Shown: positions 6,452-13,015 of the stretch, one piece after another
How the letters are laid out: every line of letters begins with the position of its first letter
Numbering within the stretch: position 1 is the first letter of the stretch
Assembly: GCA_934663885.1 (NCBI GenBank)
Contig: CAKUKW010000034.1
Coordinates: forward strand, 1 to 13,213
DNA from: an uncultured Tidjanibacter sp.
Lineage (GTDB): Bacteria > Bacteroidota > Bacteroidia > Bacteroidales > Rikenellaceae
DNA length: 13,213 nucleotides
Direction: 5' to 3'
Program-made: the position numbers and the translations under genes
Notes under the pieces: model-generated
Database searches by the model: none
What the model saw: the letters and a program-made list of their open reading frames with translations, nothing else
What the model was told of the DNA's origin: nothing

Positions 6452-6552
6452 TGTTCTTTCTTGTAAGACCCGAGGTTTGCTGCAAGGCAGACGAGAGGAT
6501 CGACCGAGGCCTTTTGGCGGAGGGAGATAACATTAGAACCAAAGAACTTTCC
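6452..6552 (+). repeat. Intergenic repeat copy A, upstream of hydG
   Basis: This copy matches the inverted copy at 8069-8167: 50 of 51 bases at the left end, 23 of 25 at the right end, with a variable middle of 25 versus 23 bases. A 39-base stretch (6464-6502) is identical. It contains the hairpin GTTTGC (6475-6480)/GCAGAC (6487-6492). Near its ends GTTCTTT (6453-6459) and AAAGAAC (6541-6547) form 7-bp terminal inverted repeats, so it resembles a miniature transposable or repetitive extragenic element. It has no coding content. Confidence 0.85.
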
Positions 6553-6576
6553 TGGTTCTCTTTTACAAAAGAGAAC
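6535..6576 (+). promoter_or_regulatory. Overlapping alternative hairpins ahead of hydG
   Basis: GTTCTCTTTT and AAAAGAGAAC (6555-6576) form a nearly perfect palindrome with a 2-base centre. Its left arm overlaps TGGTTCT (6553-6559), which can instead pair with AGAACCA (6535-6541) at the end of repeat copy A. The two helices exclude each other, as in attenuators. No T-tract follows, so this would be an mRNA-processing or stability structure rather than a classical terminator. Confidence 0.4.
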
Positions 6577-6611
6577 AAATAGCTTTAAAATATCATATTA
6601 AAAACCATAAT

Positions 6612-8030
6612 ATGTACGATGTAAAATCTAAAGTCGCCGAGGAGTTCATCGACGACGGCGAGATAAAAAGCACGATGGAGTATGCGAGGGCGAACAAAAG
6701 CAACCGCTCTCTCATCGAATCGCTGCTTGCTAAGGCGGCCGAGGGCAAGGGCCTTACCCACAGGGAAGCGGCTGTGCTCGTGGAGAGCGACCAGAAGGAT
6801 CTGAACGAACGGACGTTCGCCCTTGCGAGGCAGATAAAGGAGAGGATATACGGCAACCGTATAGTGATGTTCGCGCCGCTTTACCTCTCGAACTATTGCG
6901 TGAACGGCTGTACGTACTGTCCGTTCCATGCGCTTAACAAAACCATGCCGCGTAAGAAACTTTCCCAAAAGGAGATCGAGCAGGAAGTAATAGCGCTCCA
7001 GGATATGGGGCATAAGAGGCTCGCTTTGGAGTCGGGCGAAGACCCCCGAAACACGCCTATTGAATATATACTGGAGAGTATAGACACGATATATAACGTC
7101 AGGCACAAGAACGGCGCTATCAGGCGTGTGAACGTCAATATTGCCGCCACCACCGTAGATAATTACCGTAAGCTGCACGACGCCGGGATCGGAACCTATA
7201 TCCTGTTCCAGGAGACCTACAACAAGGAGAACTACCAGAAACTACATCCTTATGGGCCCAAGAGCAACTATGCGTGGCATACGGAAGCAATGGACCGGGC
7301 CATGGAGGGTGGCATCGACGACGTGGGGCTGGGGGTGCTTTACGGCCTGACCAACTACCTTTACGACTTTATCGGCCTGCTGATGCACGCCGAGCACCTG
7401 GAGGCCGTTTTCGGGGTCGGTCCGCATACTGTGAGCGTGCCGAGGATTTGCCCCGCAGACGATATAGACGTTAACGATTTCGAGAATGCCCTTCCCGACG
7501 ATATTTTTGAAAAAATAATCGCCGTCATACGCCTGGCAGTACCTTATGCGGGTATGATAATATCTACCCGCGAGTCGCAGAAGATGCGCGAACGTGCGTT
7601 GGAGCTCGGCGTTTCGCAGATCAGCGGCGGCTCGCACACGAGCGTCGGCGGATACGAGCACGAAGTGGAGGAAACCGACGAAACGGCGCAGTTCGACGTC
7701 AGTGACCGCCGCACCCTCGACCAGGTGGTCTCGTGGCTGCTCGACTTGGGTTACATCCCCAGTTTCTGTACCGCCTGCTACCGCGAAGGACGTACCGGAG
7801 ACCGTTTTATGTCGCTGGCCAAGAGCGGCCAGATCGTAAACGTCTGTGGCCCGAACGCGCTGATGACCCTGAACGAATACCTCGAGGATTACGCTTCACC
7901 CGGGACCAAGTTGAAAGGGAAGAAAATGATCTGGGAGGAGATGGCCAGGGTGCCCAACGAAAAGATACGCGAGCGTGCGCTCAAAAACCTGGAGGCTATC
8001 GACAGCGGCGAACGCGACTTCCGTTTCTGA
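6612..8030 (+). CDS. hydG: [FeFe]-hydrogenase maturase HydG, tyrosine lyase (radical SAM)
   Basis: HydG cleaves tyrosine to p-cresol and makes the CO and cyanide ligands of the H-cluster, delivering them as an iron-cysteine synthon. The 472-residue protein has the radical-SAM motif CVNGCTYC (Cys96, Cys100, Cys103), ESGED (141-145) and, decisively, the C-terminal CX2CX22C motif (Cys386, Cys389, Cys412) that holds the auxiliary cluster. That motif separates HydG from ThiH and HydE. The length is normal and the N-terminus (MYDVKSKVAEEFIDDGEI) matches the family, which supports the ATG at 6612. No Shine-Dalgarno is present. The gene is separated from hydE by 191 bases and from hydF by 148, and both gaps are filled by inverted copies of one repeat, an unusual setting for consecutive genes of one pathway. 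Confidence 0.97.
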   Translation: MYDVKSKVAEEFIDDGEIKSTMEYARANKSNRSLIESLLAKAAEGKGLTHREAAVLVESDQKDLNERTFALARQIKERIYGNRIVMFAPLYLSNYCVNGCTYCPFHALNKTMPRKKLSQKEIEQEVIALQDMGHKRLALESGEDPRNTPIEYILESIDTIYNVRHKNGAIRRVNVNIAATTVDNYRKLHDAGIGTYILFQETYNKENYQKLHPYGPKSNYAWHTEAMDRAMEGGIDDVGLGVLYGLTNYLYDFIGLLMHAEHLEAVFGVGPHTVSVPRICPADDIDVNDFENALPDDIFEKIIAVIRLAVPYAGMIISTRESQKMRERALELGVSQISGGSHTSVGGYEHEVEETDETAQFDVSDRRTLDQVVSWLLDLGYIPSFCTACYREGRTGDRFMSLAKSGQIVNVCGPNALMTLNEYLEDYASPGTKLKGKKMIWEEMARVPNEKIRERALKNLEAIDSGERDFRF

Positions 8031-8050
8031 CGAACGGGTCAGGTAATTAT

Positions 8051-8067
8051 GAGATACCAAGTATCTC
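8051..8067. repeat. Short perfect hairpin between hydG and repeat copy B
   Basis: GAGATAC (8051-8057) and GTATCTC (8061-8067) pair around CAA. It stands 20 bases past the hydG stop and abuts repeat copy B on its hydG-facing side, the mirror position of the hairpin at 6555-6576. No T-tract follows on either strand, so it is not a good terminator. Confidence 0.55.
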
Positions 8068-8068
8068 C

Positions 8069-8167
8069 GGAAACTTCTTTGGTTCTAAAGTTATTTCCCT
8101 TCGCATAAGCTCCCGCCGATCCTCTCGTCTGCCTTGCAGCAAACCTCGGGTCTTATAAGAAAGAACA
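8069..8167 (-). repeat. Intergenic repeat copy B, inverted relative to copy A
   Basis: On the minus strand this is the partner of 6452-6552, sharing 39 consecutive identical bases (8117-8155), the same GTTTGC/GCAGAC hairpin and a nearly identical right end. The terminal GTTCTTT is kept but its partner here is AAAGAAG, one base off. It ends 11 bases before the hydF start codon, so it could affect hydF translation or transcription. Confidence 0.85.
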
Positions 8168-8178
8168 CGAATAATTAC

Positions 8179-9390
8179 ATGAAAATTAATACACGACCGG
8201 CCATGCAGAACACACCGAGGGCAAACAGGGTTCATATAGGGATTTTCGGGCCTGCGAACAGCGGCAAGTCGTCGCTGGTAAACGCGATTACGGGGCAGAG
8301 GGTGTCGATAGTTTCCGACGTCGCGGGAACTACCACCGATCCTGTCAATAAGAGTATGGAGGTGCAGGGCATCGGCGCTGTCACGTTCATAGATACCGCG
8401 GGATTCGACGATACGGGAAACATCGGCGCCCAGCGCGTGGAACAGACCGTCCGCGCCGCCGACCGTACTGATGTGGCGCTTGTACTATGCGAAGAGGGCA
8501 GCCTCGCGGAGGAGTCGCACTGGATAGATATGTTCCGCTCGAAGAGGGTTCCGGTCATCGCCGTGATAAACAAAAGCGACATGCTGGCTGATCCAGCCGC
8601 CCTTGCCGCGCGCGTGGAAAATAAAACCGGACTGAGACCCATAGTGGTCAGCGCCGTTACGGGCGATGGTATCCCCGGACTTGTTAAGGCTATAGCGGAG
8701 GTAGCACAGGCAGAAAATCCCGACTCAATCGTAGGTACTCTTGCCTCCCAGGGCGACGTTGTAATGCTGGTGATGCCGCAGGACTCACAGGCTCCCCGCG
8801 GCAGGCTTATCCTCCCGCAGGTACAGACCATACGCGACCTGCTCGACAAAAAATGCGTGGTCGTGGGTTGCACTCCCGACCAGATGGAGACTGCTCTGAA
8901 GTCCCTTGCGGCCCCCCCGAAACTTATTATCACGGATTCGCAGGTCTTCGGCCCCGTCAGCAAGCTGACCCCCACGGAAAGTATGCTCACCTCTTTTTCA
9001 GTCCTTTTCGCACGTTACAAAGGGGACATAAAGGCGTTCGTGGAAGGGGCTTCCGCGATAGACGCGCTGACCGAGAACTCGCGGGTGCTTATCGCCGAGG
9101 CGTGCACCCATGCTCCGCTCGATGAAGATATAGGCCGGGAAAAAATACCGCGCATGCTGCGGGCAAAAGCCGGACAGGGCCTGGAAGTGGACGTAGTGGG
9201 AGGCTCCGATTTTCCCGACGACCTCACCGGCTACGACCTTATTATTCACTGCGGTGCGTGTATGTTCAACCGCCGACATGTACTTTCGCGCGTCGCCCGC
9301 GCCGCCGGGCAGGGAGTTCCCATAACCAATTACGGCATCGCGATAGCCTACCTTACATCCATTCTGGACAAAGTGGTCTACCCGGACTGA
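8179..9390 (+). CDS. hydF: [FeFe]-hydrogenase maturase HydF, GTPase and cluster carrier
   Basis: HydF is the scaffold on which the two-iron subcluster is completed and from which it is passed to apo-hydrogenase. With the ATG at 8179 the protein has 403 residues. The N-terminal GTPase domain shows the P-loop GPANSGKSS (24-32), then DTAGFDD and NKSD. A middle dimerisation region follows, and the C-terminal domain has the cluster ligands Cys309-x-His311 and His357-Cys358-x-x-Cys361 (HCGAC), the normal HydF pattern. The open frame continues upstream to 8134 but that extension lies mostly in repeat copy B and reads as accidental sequence. The ATG at 8203 is a second possible start, still before the P-loop. 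It ends the maturase trio; 167 bases separate it from the signalling cassette. Confidence 0.96.
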   Translation: MKINTRPAMQNTPRANRVHIGIFGPANSGKSSLVNAITGQRVSIVSDVAGTTTDPVNKSMEVQGIGAVTFIDTAGFDDTGNIGAQRVEQTVRAADRTDVALVLCEEGSLAEESHWIDMFRSKRVPVIAVINKSDMLADPAALAARVENKTGLRPIVVSAVTGDGIPGLVKAIAEVAQAENPDSIVGTLASQGDVVMLVMPQDSQAPRGRLILPQVQTIRDLLDKKCVVVGCTPDQMETALKSLAAPPKLIITDSQVFGPVSKLTPTESMLTSFSVLFARYKGDIKAFVEGASAIDALTENSRVLIAEACTHAPLDEDIGREKIPRMLRAKAGQGLEVDVVGGSDFPDDLTGYDLIIHCGACMFNRRHVLSRVARAAGQGVPITNYGIAIAYLTSILDKVVYPD

Positions 9391-9557
9391 TTTTATAAGA
9401 GGCTGCTTAAAAATAGAATCACTGCTTTCTTCATCGGGAAAATTTGAAGAGGCTCCCAAAATAAATTGGAAGTTATTTAAAAGTTTACTATATTCGAAAT
9501 CCGTATCATGAGCTGGGAAGTTTTTGAATACGGAGAAAATTCCTTTAATCAGATAAA

Positions 9558-9902
9558 ATGGATATTAAAACGATCATGGAGCTCACGGGCGCGAAATGCG
9601 TCAGCGGAGATCCGGACAACCCCATGAAGATCCGCTACGGATTCGCGTGCGACCTTATGAGCGACGTACTTACGCTCGATGCGGAGGAATTGCTTCTTAT
9701 TACCGGCCTTTGCAATCCTCAGACCATCCGCACGGCTGAAATGTCGGACTTGAAGTGCATCCTGTTCGTGCGAAATAAGAAAGTGACGGAGGAGATGATG
9801 GAGCTGGCCGAAGACAACGGAATAGTGTTGCTCGAATCGCCCTACTCGATGTTCCGCGCGGTAGGCGAGCTGGCCAAGGCCGGTATAGAACCTATATTTT
9901 AG
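9558..9902 (+). CDS. DRTGG-domain protein (first of two)
   Basis: This 114-residue cytoplasmic protein consists of one DRTGG domain, a small alpha/beta fold found in regulatory parts of phosphotransacetylases and CBS-type pyrophosphatases and as stand-alone proteins near hydrogenases. The marks are GFACDLMSDVLT (28-39), a central beta strand ELLLITGL (44-51), the segment CILFVRNKKVTEEMMELAEDNG (67-88) and the ending SMFRAVGEL (97-105). It is a diverged paralogue of the second DRTGG gene at 11757, with the same order of motifs. Ligand and partner are unknown; a small-molecule sensing role is inferred. The next gene starts 23 bases on, so it belongs to the cassette transcript. No ribosome-binding sequence is visible. 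It may be the first gene of a subtranscript, since a 167-base gap precedes it, but I see no promoter consensus there. Confidence 0.82.
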   Translation: MDIKTIMELTGAKCVSGDPDNPMKIRYGFACDLMSDVLTLDAEELLLITGLCNPQTIRTAEMSDLKCILFVRNKKVTEEMMELAEDNGIVLLESPYSMFRAVGELAKAGIEPIF

Positions 9903-9925
9903 AAACAGAGCCCTAATGATAATAA

Positions 9926-10351
9926 ATGAAGGTAAATTATGATATAGAGGGAGGGGATTTTACCCGTGCCGGTTTCGCTTCGAGCGAGGTAAAAAAGCTC
10001 CTCAAGCAGCTTTCGGTAGATCCGCCGATTGTGAAGAGGATCGTCATAGCCCTTTACGAGGCGGAGGTCAACGTCGTCGCACACGCTTACAGCGGCAACA
10101 TCGAGATGGAGATCGACCCCGATAAGATCACTATAGTGATAGCCGACCGCGGTCCAGGTATACCCGACATAAGTAAAGCTATGGAAATGGGGTATTCGAC
10201 CGCCTCGCAGCAGGTGCGCGAGATGGGTTTCGGCGCCGGTATGGGGCTGCCCAACATTAAGAAAAACGTGGATGAGCTCGATATAGACAGTACGGTGGGA
10301 GTCGGTACCACGGTTCGTATGACCACTTACTTCGCCCCGCAGGCGTCCTGA
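9926..10351 (+). CDS. RsbW-type ATP-binding protein (anti-sigma/serine kinase fold)
   Basis: A 141-residue stand-alone GHKL ATPase domain like the anti-sigma-factor kinases RsbW and SpoIIAB. The N box is ALYEAEVNVVAHAY (42-55, Glu45 and Asn49), the G1 box DRGPGI (74-79) and the G2 box GFGAGMGLP (101-109). There is no dimerisation or phospho-acceptor histidine, so it probably phosphorylates a partner on serine or threonine, or acts as a binding switch. No sigma factor or STAS anti-anti-sigma is encoded nearby, so the target may be one of the cassette proteins; this is inference. It sits between the first DRTGG gene and the sensory hydrogenase with gaps of 23 and 39 bases. Length matches the family. 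Confidence 0.87.
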   Translation: MKVNYDIEGGDFTRAGFASSEVKKLLKQLSVDPPIVKRIVIALYEAEVNVVAHAYSGNIEMEIDPDKITIVIADRGPGIPDISKAMEMGYSTASQQVREMGFGAGMGLPNIKKNVDELDIDSTVGVGTTVRMTTYFAPQAS

Positions 10352-10390
10352 CCTCCTCCAAAATAATTATATAGATTAACCGAACCTAAT

Positions 10391-11767
10391 ATGCCCGGGA
10401 AAAACACGAATTTCTACCACGCACTCAAGATAGACCCCGCCGTTTGTGTGGGGTGTACGCATTGCGTGATAGACTGTCCTACCGGGGCGTTGCGCATCAG
10501 GGAAGGCAAGGCCGTGTTGAGCCATCCCAACTGGTGTGTGGATTGCGGCGAGTGCCTCAAGGTGTGTCCTGTGAACGCCATATCGGTTCAGCAGAACGAT
10601 TTCGACAGGATATTCGATTTCCCCTGCCGGGTCGCGCTGGTTCCGGCGCTTTTCTTCGGGCAGTTTCCCGAGACCAACAGCGAACAGGATATATTCGCCG
10701 CCCTTTTCGAGCTCGGGTTCACCCATATTTACGAGGTTGAGTCCGTGGTAGAGCCGGTTAGGGAGCAGATGGCGCTCGATATAGCGGCCGCCGAAGACAA
10801 GCCGGCGATCAGTTCCTACTGTCCTGCGATCGTGAGGCTCATACAGATCCGCTTCCCCGATTTGGTTGATAATATTCTCAATGTCAAGCCTCCTATAGAA
10901 GCCGCCGCGACGCTTTATCGCGACCAGCTCCGAAAGGAGGGATATTCGGACGGGGAGATAGGAATGTTCTACGTTACCCCTTGCGCCGCTAAGATAGCCT
11001 CACTCAAAACGGGGAAAGAATACGCTTCGCTTATAAACGGGGTGTTGAACATGGACTTTATGTACAACAGGGTTTCCCATATCCTGCACAACAAACAGGA
11101 GGTGTTACCGCAACATTATAAAAAATTCGTTCCGACGCTCTCCTGCGCGGAGATGAGTTGGAGCCTTACGGCAGGCGAAGCAGACGGTTTTAAAGGACGC
11201 TGCTTCGCGGTAGACGAGATACATAACGTTACGGAATTCATCGAGCGGATGGAAATGACGGGTGAACTGGATAATATAGATTTCCTGGAACTCAGGGCGT
11301 GCGACCGCGGCTGCGTGGGCGGTGCGCTAACTCCCGCAAACCGTTTCCTGGCTGCCGAGAGGCTCCATAAACGCTCACTTGCCCATCCCCAGGAAACAGA
11401 GCTTTATAAAAATATCGATCCCGACTGCCTCGTCAGGCTGAAGGAAGATATCCATAATGAAAAATTCCTGCCTGTCGCCAAACTTATCTACGAGGGGGGA
11501 ATGGTGGAAGTGCTGAGGAAGATGGACAGGGTTAAGCAACTTGCCGGCTACCTTCCGGGTATAGATTGTGGCTCACCGGGATGCCAGAGCCTTGCCGAAG
11601 ATATTGTCAGGGGAGAGGCGGCTTTCAGCAACTGCGTATTCATGCAGCGCGAAATGATCCGCCGCGGTAAGATGAAATCAGAAAAAGGGGCCGACATCCT
11701 CAATACCGTATGGGGGAAAGACAGGTTTAAACTGAATTTAAATAAAGACAAAGATAATGAAACTTAA
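10391..11767 (+). CDS. Divergent (sensory-type) [FeFe]-hydrogenase-like iron-sulphur protein
   Basis: The 458-residue protein has two N-terminal [4Fe-4S] ferredoxin motifs (Cys19/22/25/29 and Cys49/52/55/59), then the [FeFe]-hydrogenase large-subunit domain. All four H-cluster cysteines are present: Cys144 (SSYCP), Cys198 (VTPCAAK), and Cys304 and Cys308 (RACDRGC). The surroundings differ from catalytic enzymes: the proton-relay cysteine (TSCCP in classical enzymes) is Tyr143, and the usual methionines before the second and third motifs are Thr196 and Arg302. Such changes mark the slow 'HydS' group C/D proteins thought to sense H2 or redox state. No PAS domain is present, so group D is favoured. 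A C-terminal segment GIDCGSPGCQSLAEDIVRGE (390-409) plus Cys415 resembles a further cluster domain with only three cysteines. Its end overlaps the next gene by 11 bases, implying coupled translation. HydE, HydF and HydG upstream could mature it. Confidence 0.9.
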   Translation: MPGKNTNFYHALKIDPAVCVGCTHCVIDCPTGALRIREGKAVLSHPNWCVDCGECLKVCPVNAISVQQNDFDRIFDFPCRVALVPALFFGQFPETNSEQDIFAALFELGFTHIYEVESVVEPVREQMALDIAAAEDKPAISSYCPAIVRLIQIRFPDLVDNILNVKPPIEAAATLYRDQLRKEGYSDGEIGMFYVTPCAAKIASLKTGKEYASLINGVLNMDFMYNRVSHILHNKQEVLPQHYKKFVPTLSCAEMSWSLTAGEADGFKGRCFAVDEIHNVTEFIERMEMTGELDNIDFLELRACDRGCVGGALTPANRFLAAERLHKRSLAHPQETELYKNIDPDCLVRLKEDIHNEKFLPVAKLIYEGGMVEVLRKMDRVKQLAGYLPGIDCGSPGCQSLAEDIVRGEAAFSNCVFMQREMIRRGKMKSEKGADILNTVWGKDRFKLNLNKDKDNET

Positions 11768-12089
11768 TGATTTGGTAAGCGTGCTCGAGCTGACGGTACT
11801 CAGCGAGGGAGCCGATCCCGGCCGTGAAATCACAGGCGGCTATACTTCCGACCTGCTCAGCGACGTGATGGGCAATATAGACGAGGGTATGGTATGGATC
11901 ACCCTGCAGGTACACCGCAATACCATAGCCGTTGCATCCCTGAAAGAGGTCTCCGCCGTAATTCTCATAAACGGCGTGAAGCCCGACCAAGACACTCTGG
12001 AACAGGCACAGGGCGAGGGCGTCTGCATACTTTCGACGGATATGTCCGCATTCGAAACCTCGGGCCGCATATATGAATTATTGAAATAG
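11757..12089 (+). CDS. DRTGG-domain protein (second of two)
   Basis: A 110-residue single DRTGG domain. The motifs GYTSDLLSDVMGN (28-40), WITLQVHRNTIAVASLKEV (47-65) and the ending MSAFETSGRIYELL (96-109) are typical of the hydrogenase-associated form, more so than in the paralogue at 9558. Its ATG lies inside the end of the sensory hydrogenase gene (11-base overlap), which usually means coupled translation and often a physical partnership in fixed ratio. It is probably a small cytoplasmic ligand-binding or protein-binding module; the domain also occurs in phosphotransacetylase, so a link to acetyl phosphate or nucleotide level is conceivable but not shown. No membrane segment or signal. Confidence 0.87.
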   Translation: MKLNDLVSVLELTVLSEGADPGREITGGYTSDLLSDVMGNIDEGMVWITLQVHRNTIAVASLKEVSAVILINGVKPDQDTLEQAQGEGVCILSTDMSAFETSGRIYELLK

Positions 12090-12113
12090 GTATTTTGCCG
12101 GTTTCCGGCGCAT

Positions 12114-12119
12114 AGGAGG
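12114..12119 (+). promoter_or_regulatory. Strong Shine-Dalgarno sequence before the PHP gene
   Basis: AGGAGG lies 9 bases before the ATG at 12129. None of the other genes in this window has such a site, in keeping with Bacteroidota habit, so this one stands out. A small GCCGG-TTT-CCGGC hairpin (12097-12109) sits just before it. The site supports the chosen start. Confidence 0.55.
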
Positions 12120-12128
12120 TTCGCGGCA

Positions 12129-12884
12129 ATGAACAGGTATCTGGTAGACCTGCATATACATACCCTGCTTTCACCTTGCGGCGACCTCGATATGAGCCCG
12201 GAGGTGATAGTGGATTATGCGCTGAAGGCAGGGCTGGATGCCATCGCCGTATGCGACCACAATACTACTTTGCAGGTAGCTACCGTAAGGGCCGTGGGCG
12301 AGCGTATGGGGCTGCGGGTTTTCTGGGGCGTAGAGCTTACCACCCGTGAGGAGGCTCATTGTGTGGCTATCCTGCCGGACGGGGAAGCCGCGGCAAAACT
12401 GCAGGAATGGATCGACGCCAATATTATGAAGATCCCGAACGTTCCGGAAAAATCCGGTGATCAGATATGGGTCGACGAAGAGGAGAATATCGGCGGGGAG
12501 GTCGAATGGTACCTTAATTCCGCCATAGACAAAAGCGTTGAAGAGATAGCGGATAAGGTGAAAGGGCTCGGTGGCCTTTTCGTTCCGGCGCATGTCGACA
12601 GGGGGGCCAACAGCCTTATAGGACAACTGGGATTCATTTCGCCAATGCTTCCCGTGAATGCCGTGGAATACAACTTCAAGGACAAGATAGACGCGATGAA
12701 GGGCAAGGGACATAAATACCTCGAGAAGTACTCGCTCTATACTGCATCCGACGCCCATTTCCCGAATCTTATCGGCACCAATCCCTCTTGGCTCTATGCC
12801 GAAACGCGCAGTTTCGAAGAGTTGCGCAAAGCTTTCGCGCAGGAAGGGGGAAGGCGGATAGTAAGCAGGCTGGAAGAAAAATAG
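12129..12884 (+). CDS. PHP-domain phosphoesterase
   Basis: A 251-residue PHP-family metal-dependent phosphoesterase. The expected metal ligands are all present in order: DLHIHT (His9, His11), CDHN (Asp43, His44), GVELTT (Glu69), His77 (EAHCVAI), PAHVDR (His155) and SDAH (Asp208, His210). The family includes phosphatases for nucleotides, histidinol phosphate and phosphoproteins. In the hydrogenase cassettes of Clostridia and Thermotogae a similar PHP protein accompanies a kinase-like protein, so removal of a phosphate from a protein partner is a reasonable guess, not shown. The insert between residues 100 and 140 (acidic, DEEENIGGEVEWY) is typical of this subgroup. It is preceded by a strong ribosome-binding site and lies 39 bases after the second DRTGG gene; the next gene is 131 bases on. 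Confidence 0.9.
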   Translation: MNRYLVDLHIHTLLSPCGDLDMSPEVIVDYALKAGLDAIAVCDHNTTLQVATVRAVGERMGLRVFWGVELTTREEAHCVAILPDGEAAAKLQEWIDANIMKIPNVPEKSGDQIWVDEEENIGGEVEWYLNSAIDKSVEEIADKVKGLGGLFVPAHVDRGANSLIGQLGFISPMLPVNAVEYNFKDKIDAMKGKGHKYLEKYSLYTASDAHFPNLIGTNPSWLYAETRSFEELRKAFAQEGGRRIVSRLEEK

Positions 12885-12982
12885 ATAGAGATTGAAGGAA
12901 CTTAAAGATTTGAAGATGAAAATTTTAAATAGGGGGATAAGGAAAAATGCCGGCTTCGAATCGTCATTCGGGATATCTGTTA

Positions 12983-13006
12983 AGGATTTCCGGATCTTTA
13001 AATCCT
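12983..13006. repeat. Hairpin ahead of the last ATP-binding gene
   Basis: AGGATTT (12983-12989) and AAATCCT (13000-13006) pair around a 10-base loop, ending 9 bases before the ATG at 13016. A smaller CGAAT/ATTCG hairpin precedes it (12957-12970). They might modulate entry into the last gene; without a T-tract neither is a clear terminator. Confidence 0.35.
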
Positions 13007-13015
13007 AATATTGTA

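Noticed and set aside
8134..8178. N-terminal extension of HydF by 15 residues
   Set aside because: The extension is encoded mainly by repeat copy B and is not HydF-like; the ATG at 8179 keeps the whole GTPase domain.
9391..9557. Possible repeat remnant or promoter between hydF and the first DRTGG gene
   Set aside because: It contains two GAGGCT-type motifs and a 7-bp TCCGTAT/ATACGGA stem (9500-9534), but no clear match to the repeat family and no TAnnTTTG element, so nothing firm can be called.
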